Positions 11,281 to 24,414 of a stretch of 64,000 bases of DNA are shown piece by piece. The position numbers were made by a program, and so were the translations under genes. Under the pieces are notes generated by a model that was given only the letters and a program-made list of their open reading frames with translations, ran no database searches and was not told where the DNA came from. Origin of the DNA: Vandiemenella viatica. Lineage: Eukaryota > Arthropoda > Insecta > Orthoptera > Morabidae. Every line of letters starts with the position of its first letter. Positions within the stretch are counted from its first letter, which is position 1. The stretch covers positions 13,897,687 to 13,961,686 of the forward strand of contig CM061919.1 in the NCBI GenBank assembly GCA_031002005.1. Reading direction: 5' to 3'.

Positions 11281-13324
11281 AGTTTCTCCTACATCCTTAC
11301 ACCCTTAGTTTAGATAGTTAATTTCCAATAAAAACTTGATAGACATAAAAGCTAAATTTTGTTATTCCGACATAAACAAAAGGAAGCAAAAGAACTACAC
11401 TGAACTTAAAAACATCGCTTTTAGAGAATTACATACAACGTTAAGAAAAATTATTAATGATATTCGAGATTTTGTTTAAATATGATTTTTGCTTTTTTGT
11501 AGCCATTCATAATGTTTATTACCGAATATAGTAGCGTGCTTTGAGCCTTCAGGTCTTCATATTTTTTTCCCATTGTATATTTATTGTTTCTCAAGTACTA
11601 TTGACCACCATAGTACGGAGACAGACAACACCTGATGGACACAATATTTACCAAAAAACACTTATGACCAAGACCAGACTCCAACCGGCGAACCAAGAAA
11701 TTGTTGGCTAAGACGGTAACCGCTACGCTGCGAAGCTTGACGAGAAGTTAAAATGATCGAAACACGAGACTATCACATAAATACTACTGAACGTTACAAA
11801 CGGCGATGAAACTACTGAGAAAATTTTAACTTCTTATCAAACTGACGATAGTCACAGGACCGTTTCGGGTCTCGGCAGAGAGAACAATTTGGTTAAGAAG
11901 TTTATTTGACGTTCATTCAGCGTCTGCGATGTGGTCCACACTCATCCCCTCATCGGTGTTGAAAAGAAGGCGATCTAGCCTGGTGGCTAAACCACGGTCG
12001 CAAAGTGAGGCGGCGCCTTAGCGTGAGTCGTGTATGTCCAACTCATTTACAAGTATTAGACTTCAAGGTATCGCATGTCGTCGCAAACTTTCTCTGTACC
12101 ACTCCAACTAAGAAGTCAGTTGTTGGCATCGACGGTGATGAGCTTCTTCGTGTTCTCGGCGGGAATTCCGATTCTTCTAGCAAACTCCAACCTATGTGGT
12201 TGACCATACATATGAACCAATTACCAACAACGTTTAAATCGTAAATGAATGAAGTTTTTCTCGGTGTTATACGTCGATATATTCTTCACGGAACCGAGGG
12301 AAATTGATGTCTAAATACAATACTTCGATGACATTAATCTGTTGCCATGTCAGTCTATCAACAAACGCCCTCTTGACAAGCTGTAAACTGGAATTCCTGT
12401 CTTCCTCATCTGACATTACAGGATAATGCAGAACGGACCACTAATATAACAGTGTATATAATAGCGCGTGACCCTCCAAACGGTTAATGCGACTGCCCAG
12501 ATACCTAGGTGAGGGCATCAGCGAGATGAAGCTTGGTGATTAAAAATGTATTGTGATATTAGCCTAATACAACCCCTCGGAGCAGTGATCTCACCCTATT
12601 AATTTCACAGAGCCGGCACATTTTACATGTTTGCAGCGTCCATTTGCTTCGCCTGCAATTTGATAGGAACAGTCGCCCTTCGTAACTGCAGCCGTTCTTT
12701 GGTGATTACTTGATGAGATATAGTCTGTTTTTAGCCAATACTGTAGTTACAGTGGTGAGTACTGAGGAGTCTCGAAACGTCAGCTAAGCTGGAGTACACT
12801 GCTACCACGCCACATGCGACCTGGTCCGTCATGGAATCATATTTTAACCGTGTTATTAAGCTCAGAACTGCACCACTGTCATTGGACATAGCTCTCAGTC
12901 ACATTGAGTTTTAGTGTTCTACGCAGCTTGTTGTGTATTTTGAAAGATGGAATACAGCTAAATCTTCTGAATAGGACGATTACTGGAAATTGGTTATCAC
13001 TGCATGTTTTTCTTTGAAAAAGAGGAAGTTATGTAATAATTAAAAGGTTGATATATTTACCACCAGTTACAAAATAATCTGTAGAACCAAACCATAAAGC
13101 ACCAACATGCGAATAAAACATGTTATAACTACCTGATATTTTTAAGTCTTTCCCAGTTTGGTTCCAAGATACCTGTTGCATAAATTGATCACAATAATTC
13201 GGTGATCTGTGAATGAATACACATTCATGTTCACTCATTTTTCCAATCAATAAAACTAACTTATATCAACAATGCAAGAGAACGAAACCGCGTTCCGACG
13301 TGAGTTCAGAATGTGCGCGCCAAC
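11281..13324. other. No gene recognised apart from one SINE-like fragment
   Basis: The stretch holds AT-rich and mixed-composition DNA. Frames at 12005-12244 and 13029-13250 have no recognisable protein family. Only 11650-11740 is assignable, and it is listed separately. Confidence 0.45.
11650..11740 (-). mobile_element. tRNA-like SINE head, family E (degraded)
   Basis: The reverse complement shows 'cgcagcgtagcggttaccg' (A-box region) and 'cgccggttggagtc' (degraded B box), parallel to the better preserved family-E element at 29793-30030. No clear tail or target duplication. Confidence 0.45.
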
Positions 13325-13336
13325 AGAAACCCGTGA

Positions 13337-13562
13337 CCGAGCGGGGCGGTGTAGTGGGTAGCGTTCTCGCCTCGCATTCGGGAGGACGGCGGTTCGAATC
13401 CCCGTCCGGGCATCCAGATTTGGGTTTTCCATGGTTTCCCCAAATCACTCCAGGCAAATGCCGGGATGCTTCCTTCAAAAAGGCCATGGGCGAATTCCTT
13501 CCCATTCCTCTCTCTAAAGACCTCGATGTTAAAAAGAGACGTAAAGCAGTTAAAAAAAAAAA
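13337..13562 (+). mobile_element. SINE family A, full length, with 12-bp target duplication
   Basis: This is the best preserved SINE-A. The head 'ccgagcggggcggtgtagtg' holds the A box and the B box is 'ggttcgaatcc' (about 13391-13401). The body follows ('ccatggtttccccaaatc', 'aatgccgggatgcttcctt', 'gcgaattccttcccattcct'), then 'gacctcgatg' and a pure A tail. The perfect direct repeat 'agaaacccgtga' flanks it at 13325-13336 and 13563-13574. This is the signature of LINE-mediated insertion. Pol III transcription from the internal boxes is expected for the family. Confidence 0.95.
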
Positions 13563-13574
13563 AGAAACCCGTGA

Positions 13575-13877
13575 AGTGACATGATAAATGTGATGTGACT
13601 TAAATCTACACCTAAGTCTTAAAACAACCATACTAAACAATGTCGCAAAATTTTCTTCCGTCACATGATACTGTGTGATATGTGATACTCACGTACTATG
13701 ACAGCATTCAGCCCCAGCTTTAGAAGATTAAATACTAAAATCGAATTCTCTGCTAACTAACGAAAAAAATAATATATGTTAGGAGATTAATCGTTATTCG
13801 TCTAACTTTCATGTTGTTCCTGTGATTTTAGAAGAATACCACAGAAGTTATTCCAGTTTCTCGAAGGATACGTCAAT
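13575..13877. other. No gene seen between two SINEs
   Basis: AT-rich spacer between two tandemly oriented SINE-A copies; nothing recognisable. Confidence 0.5.
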
Positions 13878-14127
13878 TCTGAGAGTGGAGCGTGAGCGGT
13901 TACTCTCTGCCCTCGCATTCGGGAAGACACCCGTTCACATTCTATCCAGGCATCCAGTTTTGGGTTTTCCAAGGTTTCCCCAAATCACTCCAGGTGAATG
14001 CCAGGATGTTTCCTTCAAAAGGACATGGCCGAATTCCTTCACTTTCCTTTCCACTAGCCCTTTCCCATCTCTAATGGCCTAGACGTCAACAAGGCGTAAA
14101 AAGCCATAATAATAATAAAAAAAAATA
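13878..14127 (+). mobile_element. SINE family A, second copy, degraded boxes
   Basis: The body matches the copy at 13337: 'ggtttccccaaatcactcca', 'tttccttcaaaa', 'gccgaattccttcac', 'tctaatggcctagacgtcaa', and an (aat)n/A-rich tail. The head is diverged: the B-box position reads 'cgttcacattc' instead of ggttcgaatcc. No convincing target duplication, so probably older. Confidence 0.88.
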
Positions 14128-14192
14128 TCAACGTATTTTCGAAGATGCATGAATAAAATGCACGTTAGTTCTCTACTTTATATTATACTAGC

Positions 14193-17097
14193 AGTTACCC
14201 GCGACTTCGTCCGCGTTGAAAAGTGTTGTAATATAAGATTTTCTTGAGAGGTCTGGTTGCTCAGTGGTTAGGGCGTCCAACTGGAGATGGAAAAGTCCCC
14301 AGCTTGAATTCCAGTCTTGGCGAGGATTTTCAAAGGTCCCTAGCTCGACCTTCACCTCTGGCATAGGTTGGTGTGTGATGTGAATTACGCCAGAATGCTC
14401 ACTTTGTTCTGATTCCGTGTTGAACTGTGGGTCCTCTATGTCCGGTAGGATTACTGGGTTACGTTAAGAGGCTACGAAAGGGACTGATTCCGGAGACGTA
14501 AAGAAGTCTTGTCACCAGGTCAATACGACCATACAGTTTATTTAAGAGCTATTTTTATTAGTAATAGTAGTAATAAATGTTGCAATAAAATAACAAAAAC
14601 CTATTTATGTTCCACAACTACTTCACTGAATTGATAAAGCAGTAAAAATATTCAGTTTGTAAGGAGTATTTTCAGTTTAATATATCCGTATATACAATAT
14701 TGAGGATTTGTCCTCCTAGGTTTTGGCTATTTTCATAGCCCTAGTTTTCTTAAATTTCTTGGAAATATTTGAATTTCGTTTACCCAACATCTCTTAAAAT
14801 TACTAATTTCATCACGCGAATAAAAATGAATATAGTTTTAATTAATGGAAGCTCAAAACGTCAAAATATTAGCAATACATTGATGGAATAGACTAAATAT
14901 CAACAACAAAAAAAATACTAACATCCAAACAGCAAATAAATACTTAAGTGGCCCAAGGACGTTCATTTCCATTAGTAAAATTGCGATACTAAAAATGAAT
15001 ATTTTGATTTGCATTGAGTACTGAAAAAAAATCTTTAAAAAAGAACTTAATTTCCTCTTTGAATATTTTTTTTTTTTTTTTTTTTAGGATATATTGGTTC
15101 CATCAACAGAAATTTACATATTATAGTAGTAAGTATAGTAGTAATTGATTCTTTTATCCATAATAATCAGAGGTATTGCGGTAATGGTTTCTCTATCTCT
15201 GGAAACAACTGAATTGCCTATATACCAGTTTACTATAGTTCATTCGTTTCGATCCATTAATTCTGCGCTAAAATATAAATTTCAATATTAAAGTAGTAAT
15301 AGATTGTTTCTTCATATTCGGTTTCTTATTCTGCATACAGAATATAATGACTACCGGCGAATTACCACTCCGCTTTTCCGCCACTCCACTACGGTATCTG
15401 AATAAAACATTGATAAATTTAAAAAATTTACTTCGGGCAACGCCGCATGGTTCTGCTAAATCGTCCAAGCTTAATATAGATCTTTTGATACAATATCGGT
15501 ACAAAGCGATACCTGATGTCACTAAAATGGCGCTCATGAAAGAAGCTTGAATAACTAATAATGTTTCAGTTCTCATTCTGGCCCAGGCTGCGTTTTAAAA
15601 TTACCGCTAGAAAATCAAAGCTTCTATCACTCGCACATTAATACATTCACTATATTGTATGTTAGTGACGTCATGAATAGCGAAATAAACTTTACTTATT
15701 ATTAACGCAGTAAATTAAATACTGAATACGTCTAAAACTACATTCAGCCGCATGAACTATGTCGTCAGCTTCATGACAGTTATTGAGGTAATGTAATTAA
15801 AAAATTTATGCTAAAATGCTTTTAACTTACAGTGTACAACGGAAAGTCCACAATTCTCTACGATCGTTAATATTGCAGGTCAAATGTACATCGCGATAAA
15901 GTTAATTTATTGCTCGTGATTTAGTAAGGTGTATAATGAAATTAATTTTGATAGTAATTTATGATATACTAATTAGGAATTTTGATACAGAAAATTCTGT
16001 TACCACTCGAAATGTAGGTCCAGAGCATTTAATGTGTTGAGATGTGTTCGTATCGTTTGATTTTGTAGCGGCAGTATTAGCAGAAATGTGGTTTGGTTGA
16101 AATGCTGCCTGGACCAGAATGTTTTTTGTTACAGCAGATGGCAGAAGGAATTTAGTTGTTATGCTCCCTGCAAATGAGGTGTATTGTGTTGTAAACGACT
16201 TTCAGTGTTACTTCATGAAACAATAAGTTTCTACATTAGCCCATTGAATACATTCGTTTTAAGTGTAGCGTTCGATAGATATTTCAGAATATTGAACAAT
16301 AAATAATAAGCAGTACTATTCGTACAAAAATTCTTAACAAAAAATAAAAAGGGTTAGTTAAGTTTTAAATTTCGGCAAAAATAATTTGTAATACACAGAC
16401 TGTATAGTAACAAAAAAGAAACAGGAAATAACCGAGATAGAATGGAATCCTTTACATTTTTATAAATACCGTACGACATTTGGGGCACGACCATTTTGCA
16501 CTTTCAGTGAACCGACTTTCGTGCTGGTATACTCATAGCATTTTACTTTTTTTTCCAAGCTTTGATTTTTTATATTTATTATAACGCATATATTACGAAC
16601 GAAATTATGGTTAATATTTGATATGTCATAGTATTTTATGTACGCAAATGAAAACATCTCTTTGCGAACTTGACAATACCTACCTTTCTTTTTTTAATTT
16701 AAGGTTAAGAACAGATTTATATTTCCTGCTTGTCAAGTGCGTCAGTTTTATGGCTTTTAAACTAAACACAAACTTGCATATGTAAGTAGGTTTTTGCTAT
16801 TATTTCTGACTTTGAGAAGTAGTGTTTGCGATTTACTTAAAAAGCAAAGAGTAAACGTGGCACGGCTATCTACGGAGTAGGAAACTCTTTGTTGCTTCCG
16901 AATTGATATTAATGGCAATTTCTAAAAGAACTATGCGTTTTTTTCGGGATAAAATCTATCCTATTGCACTTCGCACGCAATTAACTGACTTCATGCCAAA
17001 TTTCATTCAAATATGTTGAGTTATTAAGGCGTGATTGACTGCCAACGTACATCCAAACACACATCCGAACTTTCTCATTTTCTCATTTATAGATATA
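14193..17097. repeat. Family R, copy 2 (termini visible)
   Basis: It begins 'agcagttacccgcgacttcg' and ends with 'ccgaactttctcatttatag', the same two ends as the copy at 61305-63885 ('aacccgcgacttcgtc' and 'caaactttctcatttata'). The 3' kilobase (about 16690-17097) aligns with 63490-63870: 'ttaagaacagatttatatttc', 'aaggcgtgattg', and the terminal block. One 'ttgaaatgctgcctggacca' module lies at about 16095. A SINE-C (14243-14548) has landed near its start. A 23-base T tract lies at about 15069-15086. Frames at 15268-15576 and 16460-16657 have no recognisable features. Confidence 0.7.
14243..14548 (+). mobile_element. SINE family C
   Basis: An A box is visible in 'tggttgctcagtggttaggg' (about 14254-14273), with a degenerate B box 'gcttgaattcc' about 40 bases on. 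The body blocks 'gattttcaaaggtccct', 'gtgtgatgtgaattacgcc', 'gattccgtgttgaactg' and 'tgtcaccaggtc' recur in the same order at 19644 and 31845. Confidence 0.8.
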
Positions 17098-19643
17098 TAG
17101 ATTAGCAGCGTTGCCCGGTTCAGTTGGCGTTGATTTAACCATACGCTGTTTTTATTCACGCAATGAAAAATATGTGCCAAGTTTCATACAATTCGCGCCA
17201 TCAATTTCCGGACATAAAGCATACCTTGATTCATACTTACCAAGCTTCACTGATTTTGTACCGACCATTTCCGGTACTAAACTAAATGGTGATTTAGCAG
17301 CGCAGTTCTAGGAATGGGGTGGTTTGGATGCTTTGATACGGAATGTCAGTTTTTATTTTAGTCCAGGTTACATTTCAACCTAATTACATTTGCTAATGCT
17401 GCTGCTCGAAAAACGAAAAAATAAAAAACAAATTTTGAACGGATTTTCAGAAGTTGAAAGTTTGGGTTCAAAATTAATATTTTATGTATGTTTTAAGCCG
17501 TGTGACGGTCCGACCGTCTCTGTGCTTAAATAGCAACGAAAATTTAATATTTTAATTTTAAATTTAAATCAAAATTTCTTGTATTGTTATCTTTTAAGCA
17601 TTTCATCTTGGCAGGGAACTGAACAGATTCGCTCTGAACAAAGAATTAGTTATAAAAGCAAACATTTATTTTAACATATAAAACATACCTTTGATTATAA
17701 ACAGAATTGACAATTATTTTCTTTTACATGATGATCAAATATAAAACGACACTGTATACTATGGGCGCCATCCTACATGAGAGTACTATATGCATATGCT
17801 TACACGCTGTTAATACTCAATACAAATTGTCCGACTAGCTCAAATAATAAACAATTTTAATAGTTCTTAACTGGTGAATTGCTTCACCCAGGACCGTTTA
17901 CAGGAGTCTTGATCCATAAACATTTTCAGTGGTAAGAATATAATCACCTTATCATTTTCTCACTTGGTGCTGTAGGAGGTTGTGCATAGGTGCACCAAGC
18001 CACGGTATCCTTTGTCAAACCACAGGTTCAACCGCTGCGCCAATCAACCGTAAACTTTGTTAAACCATAGGTTCAACCACTGCACTACTTCGCTGAAAAC
18101 ACACTTAGACTCATAACATTACACTTCCTAACACAGCTTCTGATCTGCACCCACTGAGAGGTGGCACGGAGGACTTGCTTGTGCGGCTACCTGTGGCTCA
18201 GTGTCCCTCTTCTTCCGCCGACCGACGCACCCTTTGTCTTTTTGGCGGGCGAAATTCCATCTGCCAATTAGATGTCTAAGCCGCTGGTCAACCCCCACCG
18301 TTCGCCATGAAAAGAAATAACACACCTCAATATTCTGTCAATAGGTGGCATACCCTGTCTCATCCAGCCACTCTTGCCATTCACAACAAAAACTATGGAG
18401 TGATCCTGATCACTACAGCCGTTACGACACATTAACTTTACGAATAATGAAGCATTATCTGAAAGCTGCTAAATCGAGTTTTCGTAGTATCCGTCATTAG
18501 ATTTATCTCATTGTGCTGACTCATCTGCCGCTGGAGCTAAAACATTTCTCATTATCCTACTTCATCCGGCCCTGTAGCTCTAAATTAAAATATGTTCCAT
18601 AGTTGTATAGTTGAATATCAGGTTCGTGTATCAAGTATTCAGAAATAAGCGAGATATGAAAAAAGAAATTCTTTACTTCCGATTTATTTCAGGAAGTTAC
18701 AAACTGTGGCGCCATGGTTATCATAGAAACTGCCGGTGGAAGGAGATCTTCTCCACCACCCCAAAACTGGTACTGACCTGTTGAAATTTGGATTAACTGC
18801 TTCCTTATAACGTCCTCTTCACGTTTTGCACTAAATTACTAAACAACGCAATAAATCATAAACTGAAGAAAAGCTGCTTTGTTGTCCTAAAATGTTTTTA
18901 TTTGCAACACTAAAGGCTTAATACAACGTTCTATTTATATTTAAAAAACCATCAACCTACGAATTCATTATTACGAACAGAATGACTCTACTTTCAGCTC
19001 CAAACGCCAGATATTTTGTCTGACATTCGATTTTTAGAGAACTTATAAATAGATTACAATACGATTGAAAGCTAGATTGTGGCAGAAACTCACGTAGTGC
19101 AGAACAGGTGAATAATGTAATACGAAAACGGTCAATTTTCCTAAACTGTATACGATAGCCAGAGACTGTAATTGTGCTACCAGATTTTGGGATCAAAGAA
19201 ACTCCCTGTTTTTATTTTCGTTATTAATTTCTCGCATTCAATACGACCATCGATGGCGGTTAAAAACTGAACATCCCGTAATAAAGGAAAGAATATTTCA
19301 AATTTTGTTCAGTGTGAAGTAAGCAAAAATTGTTATCATCGTAATTTGCTTTTATTCCTTTCATTTAAGACTATGGTCAGAGACATTGTTATGCTGCATC
19401 TAGTGGTTCGATCTGTGGTATTCTTCACCATATGTACAGAATTTCATTTAATGTTCCGGCGTCATGTAACGTAGAAGCATAAGACATACCAACCAACCGA
19501 ATTGAGATTTAAAGCTTTAAAACGGTGAAAACCCCATCGAAATCTGCTCAGTTGTTTCTGAATTTTTCTAATTCAAGTTTATCCGGTTTCCGCTTTATAG
19601 ACATAAATAGGTAGATAGATTTACAATTTCTTACATAAATTTA
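17098..19643. other. No gene recognised; mosaic of old repeat fragments
   Basis: An inverted copy of the 'ttgaaatgnaacctggac' module is at 17360-17383. A ~50-bp imperfect tandem pair around 'caaaccacaggttcaaccgc' is at 18005-18085. A fragment at 18600-18740 matches 2640-2780 of family R ('cttccgatttatttc' and 'tgtggcgccatggttat'). A GC-richer patch at 18125-18310 has no identity I can give. No frame here shows protein features. Confidence 0.5.
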
Positions 19644-19905
19644 AGCGGTCTATTAGCTCAGGGAATAGGGCGTCTGAGTGGAGATTGAATCGTACCCGCT
19701 TCAAATCTCTGTCTCCGCAGGGATTTTCATGGGCCCTTACTCAAACCTCTGTCACAGCTTGCTGTGTAATGTGAAGAAAATCATAACGCTTCCGTCGTAC
19801 GGATTCCCCGTTAAACTGTAGGTCTCCTTTACTCAGAAGAATTACCTACCTTGGAGACCAGGCTTAGAATAGCTTCTTCGGGTTGAAGATGAAGCTTAGT
19901 TTACG
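19644..19905 (+). mobile_element. SINE family C, second copy
   Basis: 'tctattagctcagggaatag' matches the A box and 'gcttcaaatct' the B box. The body shares 'gggattttcatgggccctta', 'gctgtgtaatgtgaag', 'ggattccccgttaaactgta' and 'cttcttcggg' with the copies at 14243 and 31845. Confidence 0.8.
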
Positions 19906-20640
19906 AGCTGTGCCCGCTACTTCATCAAGCGGTATTTGAGATTTGTGCCATTAATTTTAAGATAAACTATGAAAGAAATATTAGATTTAAATTGATCCTG
20001 AACCACTGAGCGTCCTGGTATCTTCACATCAACAAAACATAGCGTTGCCAGATATGAGAATCAACTTTAAATTCTGTAAGAATGCCAGTTGAGAGTGAGA
20101 TTCGAATCAAGGACTTTCTGTATTTCAGTCGTGTGCCTTAACCAGCTCTGTAACCAGATCGATGTACAGAAAAATACTAAATGGATGCATAACCAAATTG
20201 ATGAACAAATATGTCAAAATTTACATTTTTGTATCCTGTATCATGGTCGAAATAAGATACCAATCAGGATAAAGTGTATCCCATATTTTAGCTGAGGACA
20301 AAATCCTTTTCTACGCTAAATTCCGTTGGAATTGGTTCAAAAATTTATGTGATAACCATGCACAGGTCAAAAATGGAAAATTTACGGCATTGAATTCTTT
20401 ATCGTGGAGAAGTATGTTCTAATCAGCATAAAAAGTATTCTATATTCTAACTGGCAACGTAAGCTGTTACTATGTGATGTTTCGCTTATATCTATTCCTT
20501 AGTTTCTGCAAGATACGCGAACAGTCGGAAAAAATTTCTAAGCTTATGGTTTTGGACTCTGTATAGCGGGAATTTATAATGTATCGGGATACATATCCTG
20601 ACCGACGATTTAAGCTATGGCTATGCGCAATTTCCGACCA
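19906..20640. other. No gene seen
   Basis: AT-rich sequence; the 68-codon frame at 20089-20295 has no recognisable features. Confidence 0.5.
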
Positions 20641-20647
20641 TTAAGTT

Positions 20648-21070
20648 TTTCGTTGTTTTTATAACATACACCACTATCCTCCCCCCCCCCTCCCCCGTGG
20701 ACATATGACCTGTCGTGAAAGTTACCTGCGCCACTGAAGCTTCAGATTTCTTCAGTCAGCACGTGCTACTATTTTTTATACATTACTTAGATGCGCGAGC
20801 TTAAATACATTATATAGAACTAGATTATTTCTTCGTGTCACCTGGTAATTAGTATTTTTGAAGGAAAATACAATCGCAGTAAATCTTATCTCAGTCTTTT
20901 TAATAGCAAGGACACGAATTCTGAGTAATGTATAAAAAAATAGTAGTACCTGCTGACTGAGGAAACATGAAGCTTCAGTGGCGTTGGTAACTTTCACGAC
21001 AGGTCATATGTCCGCGAGGGGTGGGGGGGGGGGGGAGGATAGTGGTGTATGTTATAAAAACAAACGAAAA
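20648..21070. mobile_element. Foldback (long terminal inverted repeat) element, ~420 bp
   Basis: The left arm, about 20648-20790, is the reverse complement of the right arm, about 20925-21070. Shared blocks in order are 'ttttataacatacaccacta', 'tcct' plus a C run, 'gacatatgacctgtcgtgaa', 'agttacc...cgccactgaa', 'gcttca' and 'tactattttttatacatta'. The arms are ~140 bp each around a ~130-bp spacer. The outer part of each arm holds a C (left) or G (right) run. No coding capacity. Most likely a MITE-like or foldback transposon; target duplication not resolved. Confidence 0.85.
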
Positions 21071-22237
21071 ATTATTTAAGTGATTATTTTCTGCTTTGGA
21101 CTCACAACAACAAAAAATGTAATAATGTATTTTTTTAAATAATTAATAGGAATACTTATTATCAACCTTTACATTTTTGCATGAACTTTTTCCCTAAATC
21201 AGTCTTCACAAAATTCAAAGCAAGTTATGCTATAACTGAAATAACACAATTACTACGTTACGTCGTCGACGGAGGGTGGGTTAAATCAAACGCTTAGCGC
21301 TAATCAGGTATGCGACCACCTGACTTTTGAACACAAAGCGAAGCACTTAAACGACCTTCAGCGAGTAGGCGAATATTCAGTGAATGCCGTGGAGCGAGAA
21401 GCGTGAACTGCTTTTAAGTGTGTGGTTAAAAACTTCCTGGGAAACAACCTTAGCACATAGTATATCGACATAGTTGAGAACATGCTGATGAAATTGAAAA
21501 TGCTTAATGAGTTTGAAGTTACATTTTTTACATTCTCCTCTTGACTTTTTTCCTCCAAATCTTGGTGCTGTAAGTAAGGAATAAGGTGAAAAAATCCGTC
21601 AGGATATCAAGGAAATGGAACGGCGATGCCTGGGAACTTGGAATGTTCGGATGATGGGCGACAGACTACTGCTGGATGCTTCAAAGGCCGGAGCAACGCA
21701 ATGAAAAATAAGAAAGCACGAAATGAATGAGGCTAATGCATGTTTGTACCACATTCTCTGTATGCATCTGTTCACTGTGTGCATATTTCAGTATGTTGTT
21801 GTTTTAAACTTTTATACTACTTCATCATGATTCATGTGCCAGATATATTTACTACATCAATATATGATATCAATATTGGCAAAGTATCTGATTTGTGCCA
21901 AAACTTGTTGATACGATATTTGAATACCATTTTCGAATTCAGGAGGCAGAAATACACAGAGAACACACACTATTGCTTAAAAAGTTTTTTCACTGCTGCA
22001 TAGTGTTATGATATGCATAATAGGGAAACCATTCTGTTAATATACACTGTAGCGTCTAGACTTAGCTTAGAGATAGATATCGTACTGCTTTGTCACTAAA
22101 CAAACAGGGGACTAGTTTTACAAGAACTGTTTTCTTGTGATTCCTTTTATAGTTTACAGTATGTTCTGAATACCGCTCTTTATGAACCTAAACCAAATAA
22201 CTATTTCAACAATTATTTTGTAACTTATATCATATGT
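21071..22237. other. No gene seen
   Basis: AT-rich DNA; several sub-90-codon frames with no domain features. Confidence 0.5.
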
Positions 22238-22274
22238 TAAGAGGGTGAGTCAAATGAAAACTTTAAATATTTTT

Positions 22275-22740
22275 TTAAATATTATTTATTGTGCAGAAGT
22301 GGAACAAAGCTGTATCACTTTTCAACATAATCTCACCCACGCTCAATGCAAGTCCTCCAGCGCTTACAAAGTGCATAAATTCCTTTAGAAAAAAATTCTT
22401 TTGGTAGTCCGCGCAACCACTAATGCACCGCGTGGCGTACCTCTTCATCAGAACGGAACTTCTTTCCTCCCATTGCTTCTTTGAGTGGTCCAAACAGAAC
22501 TTGGGGTAGATGGTGGATGAGGAAGACAGTCAAAATGCAGGTCTGTAATTGTTGCAACTGTTGTACGGGCAGTGTGGGGCCTTGCATTGTCATGTTTCAA
22601 AAGACTTGCTGCTGTGACAAACATGCATCACCGTACTGAACCTTCATTCTTCAATGAATTTCAATAGGTTTCACACCTTCACTACTCAAAAACCGAATAA
22701 CATAATGCTGTTCTTCCCTGGTGCATGTCTCAAGTGGGGC
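22275..22740 (-). pseudogene. Mariner transposase, deleted and frameshifted
   Basis: The transposase start probably lies near 22740 on the minus strand ('MAAPLETCTREEQHYVIRFL'). The N-terminal helix-turn-helix region is kept, with a stop after 'PIEIH'. The sequence then jumps to the region after the second catalytic Asp, and ends with 'KEAMGGKKFRSDEEV', 'CKRWRTCIERG' and a stop. The first catalytic Asp and most of the DDD core are absent. The family cuts and pastes at TA sites using a DD34D active site, so this copy cannot encode a working enzyme. Confidence 0.8.
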
Positions 22741-22835
22741 AGCCATCTTTATACTGATACTGCGACGGTATTTGTGCATCTACACTATGCTGCCACCTAC
22801 AGGCCATTCTGCACGCTGCTTGTAGCACGCTTACC

Positions 22836-22847
22836 AACTTACAGGAT
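22836..22847. repeat. Target-site duplication of the I-like LINE, left copy
   Basis: 'aacttacaggat' occurs here and, identically, at 28181-28192. Both copies are mariner sequence, so the LINE inserted into a pre-existing mariner element. Confidence 0.93.
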
Positions 22848-23034
22848 GAGCAGGATCTTTGGTTGTTTACGGTAACGACGCTTGTTTATTACGCTCATAT
22901 TTAAATAACATTTTTTTGGTTAAAACTATCTCGTGCTTAGGGAGAGTGTGTTGTAAGCTGTATTTTAATGATTAATTAGTTCTAATTCCATATCTTAACC
23001 GCTTCGGTGTGTGGCGTCAAGCGGAGGGGCCGCT

Positions 23035-24158
23035 ATGCAAAGAGATGAGGTAAGTGTGGATACATTCGTATACCAGAATGAGCAAGATATGTCAGAGCCT
23101 GTTAAGAAGAAATATGGTAATAACAATGACAGTGAGGACGATGAAAAACATAAAGTCAAAAAGAAACGTAAATCTGTTTGTAAGCTTATGTGTTATAAAC
23201 CTAGTAAAGATGATTTAATACCATCTGAATTGATTTATAACAAGACTATGTATAAAGGAGCCAATCAGGAGAGTATATTCCTTTTACAGTTAACGCCCCA
23301 ATTAGAAGGCGAGAACATGTTAAGCTGCGGGGAAAAGGATGACTATACATCACAGCTGGGCACCAGGGATTCTAGTAAGGACAATAAGGACAAAAGTAAA
23401 CAATCTAATAGATTGTATAAAGCACAATCAGAAGGCCCTTATATAGTTATAATAGAGCCAACAGCTGGAGGAAACATGCCTCACCCACTTCACATAGGAA
23501 AGATTTTCTACCATTAGATTCCTGGTCTTAAACGCATAAGCCAACAGGTAAAAATAGAATGTCTCTGGAGTTCTTAGAAGCAGGAGCAGCCAACAAATTT
23601 ACAGGCAACAATGCTTTATTACATTCGCTCAGCTTAGATCTGACAGACGAGGAGATCAAACTCAATATAAAATCAGCTGCACCGATCATTGACGTGCGGC
23701 GTTTTACTAAAAGAGTACGCTTAGATGGCAAGATTGAAACGAAACCTATACAAACAGTGCAGATAACGTTTGATAGTCAATACCTGCCTCAACAAATGGA
23801 AATATTTTACTTAAAATTTAAGGTAACACCCTACATCTCCCCTGTAATTCAATGTTTCAAATGCCTGAGGTTTAATCATATTGCTAATAATTGGAAAGGT
23901 AAAGAAAGATGTGCAAGATGTGGAGAAGAACACAAAATGTCTGACTGCAACAACGACTTCTTCAAATGCGTAAATTGCGGCGGTGATCATGTGGCAAACG
24001 ACAGAACATATCCGGCGAGGAAACGCCAAGAAGAATTAAAAGAGACACAGGCATCAAACAATTGGACACCCATGGTACCCAGACATGACTATAGAGATAG
24101 TACAGAGCAAAACTTTCAGCACAGTCACCAAGGAAAAAATACCTTCTACAAGCGGTGA
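23035..24158 (+). pseudogene. LINE ORF1, gag-like protein with zinc knuckles (frameshifted)
   Basis: I start at the first ATG, 23035. The upstream open codons from 23011 begin with GTG. The first part (to 23514) is rich in Lys, Asp and Glu with a basic 'KHKVKKKRKS' patch and no known fold. A frameshift and stop near 23517-23558 separate it from 23559-24158. That second part carries three Cys-rich knuckles: 'CFKCLRFNHI' (fourth ligand replaced by Trp), 'CARCGEEHKMSDC' (intact CX2CX3HX4C) and 'CVNCGGDH' (last Cys lost). Such proteins bind LINE RNA and form the RNP. The reading frame may continue in another phase to about 24367. Confidence 0.82.
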
Positions 24159-24414
24159 GCAATACAAGAGAATAAAATCTTCAGTGACAAAAAAGGTTCA
24201 ATCAGAAGGAACAGACAGCACAGTAATTAACGAGGAAGTGATCGGTGTTATCGTGAAAACAGTGCTCAAAGTTATATCTCAACATATGAAAGGAAAGCTG
24301 TCAGCAACAGTGCTCAAAAAATACATGAAGTATCCACTAAAAGCATACTGCAGGAAATATGTGAGATGAGCCTAGTTGGGCCTACCATGGAGACGCTTTG
24401 TACAACAACTGAGA

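Noticed and set aside
13213..13584. 123-codon plus frame and its minus partner
   Set aside because: They run through a full-length SINE-A with target duplication.
20641..21081. 'ttaagt' on both sides of the first foldback as target duplication
   Set aside because: The hexamer overlaps the inverted arms and is too short and AT-rich to trust.
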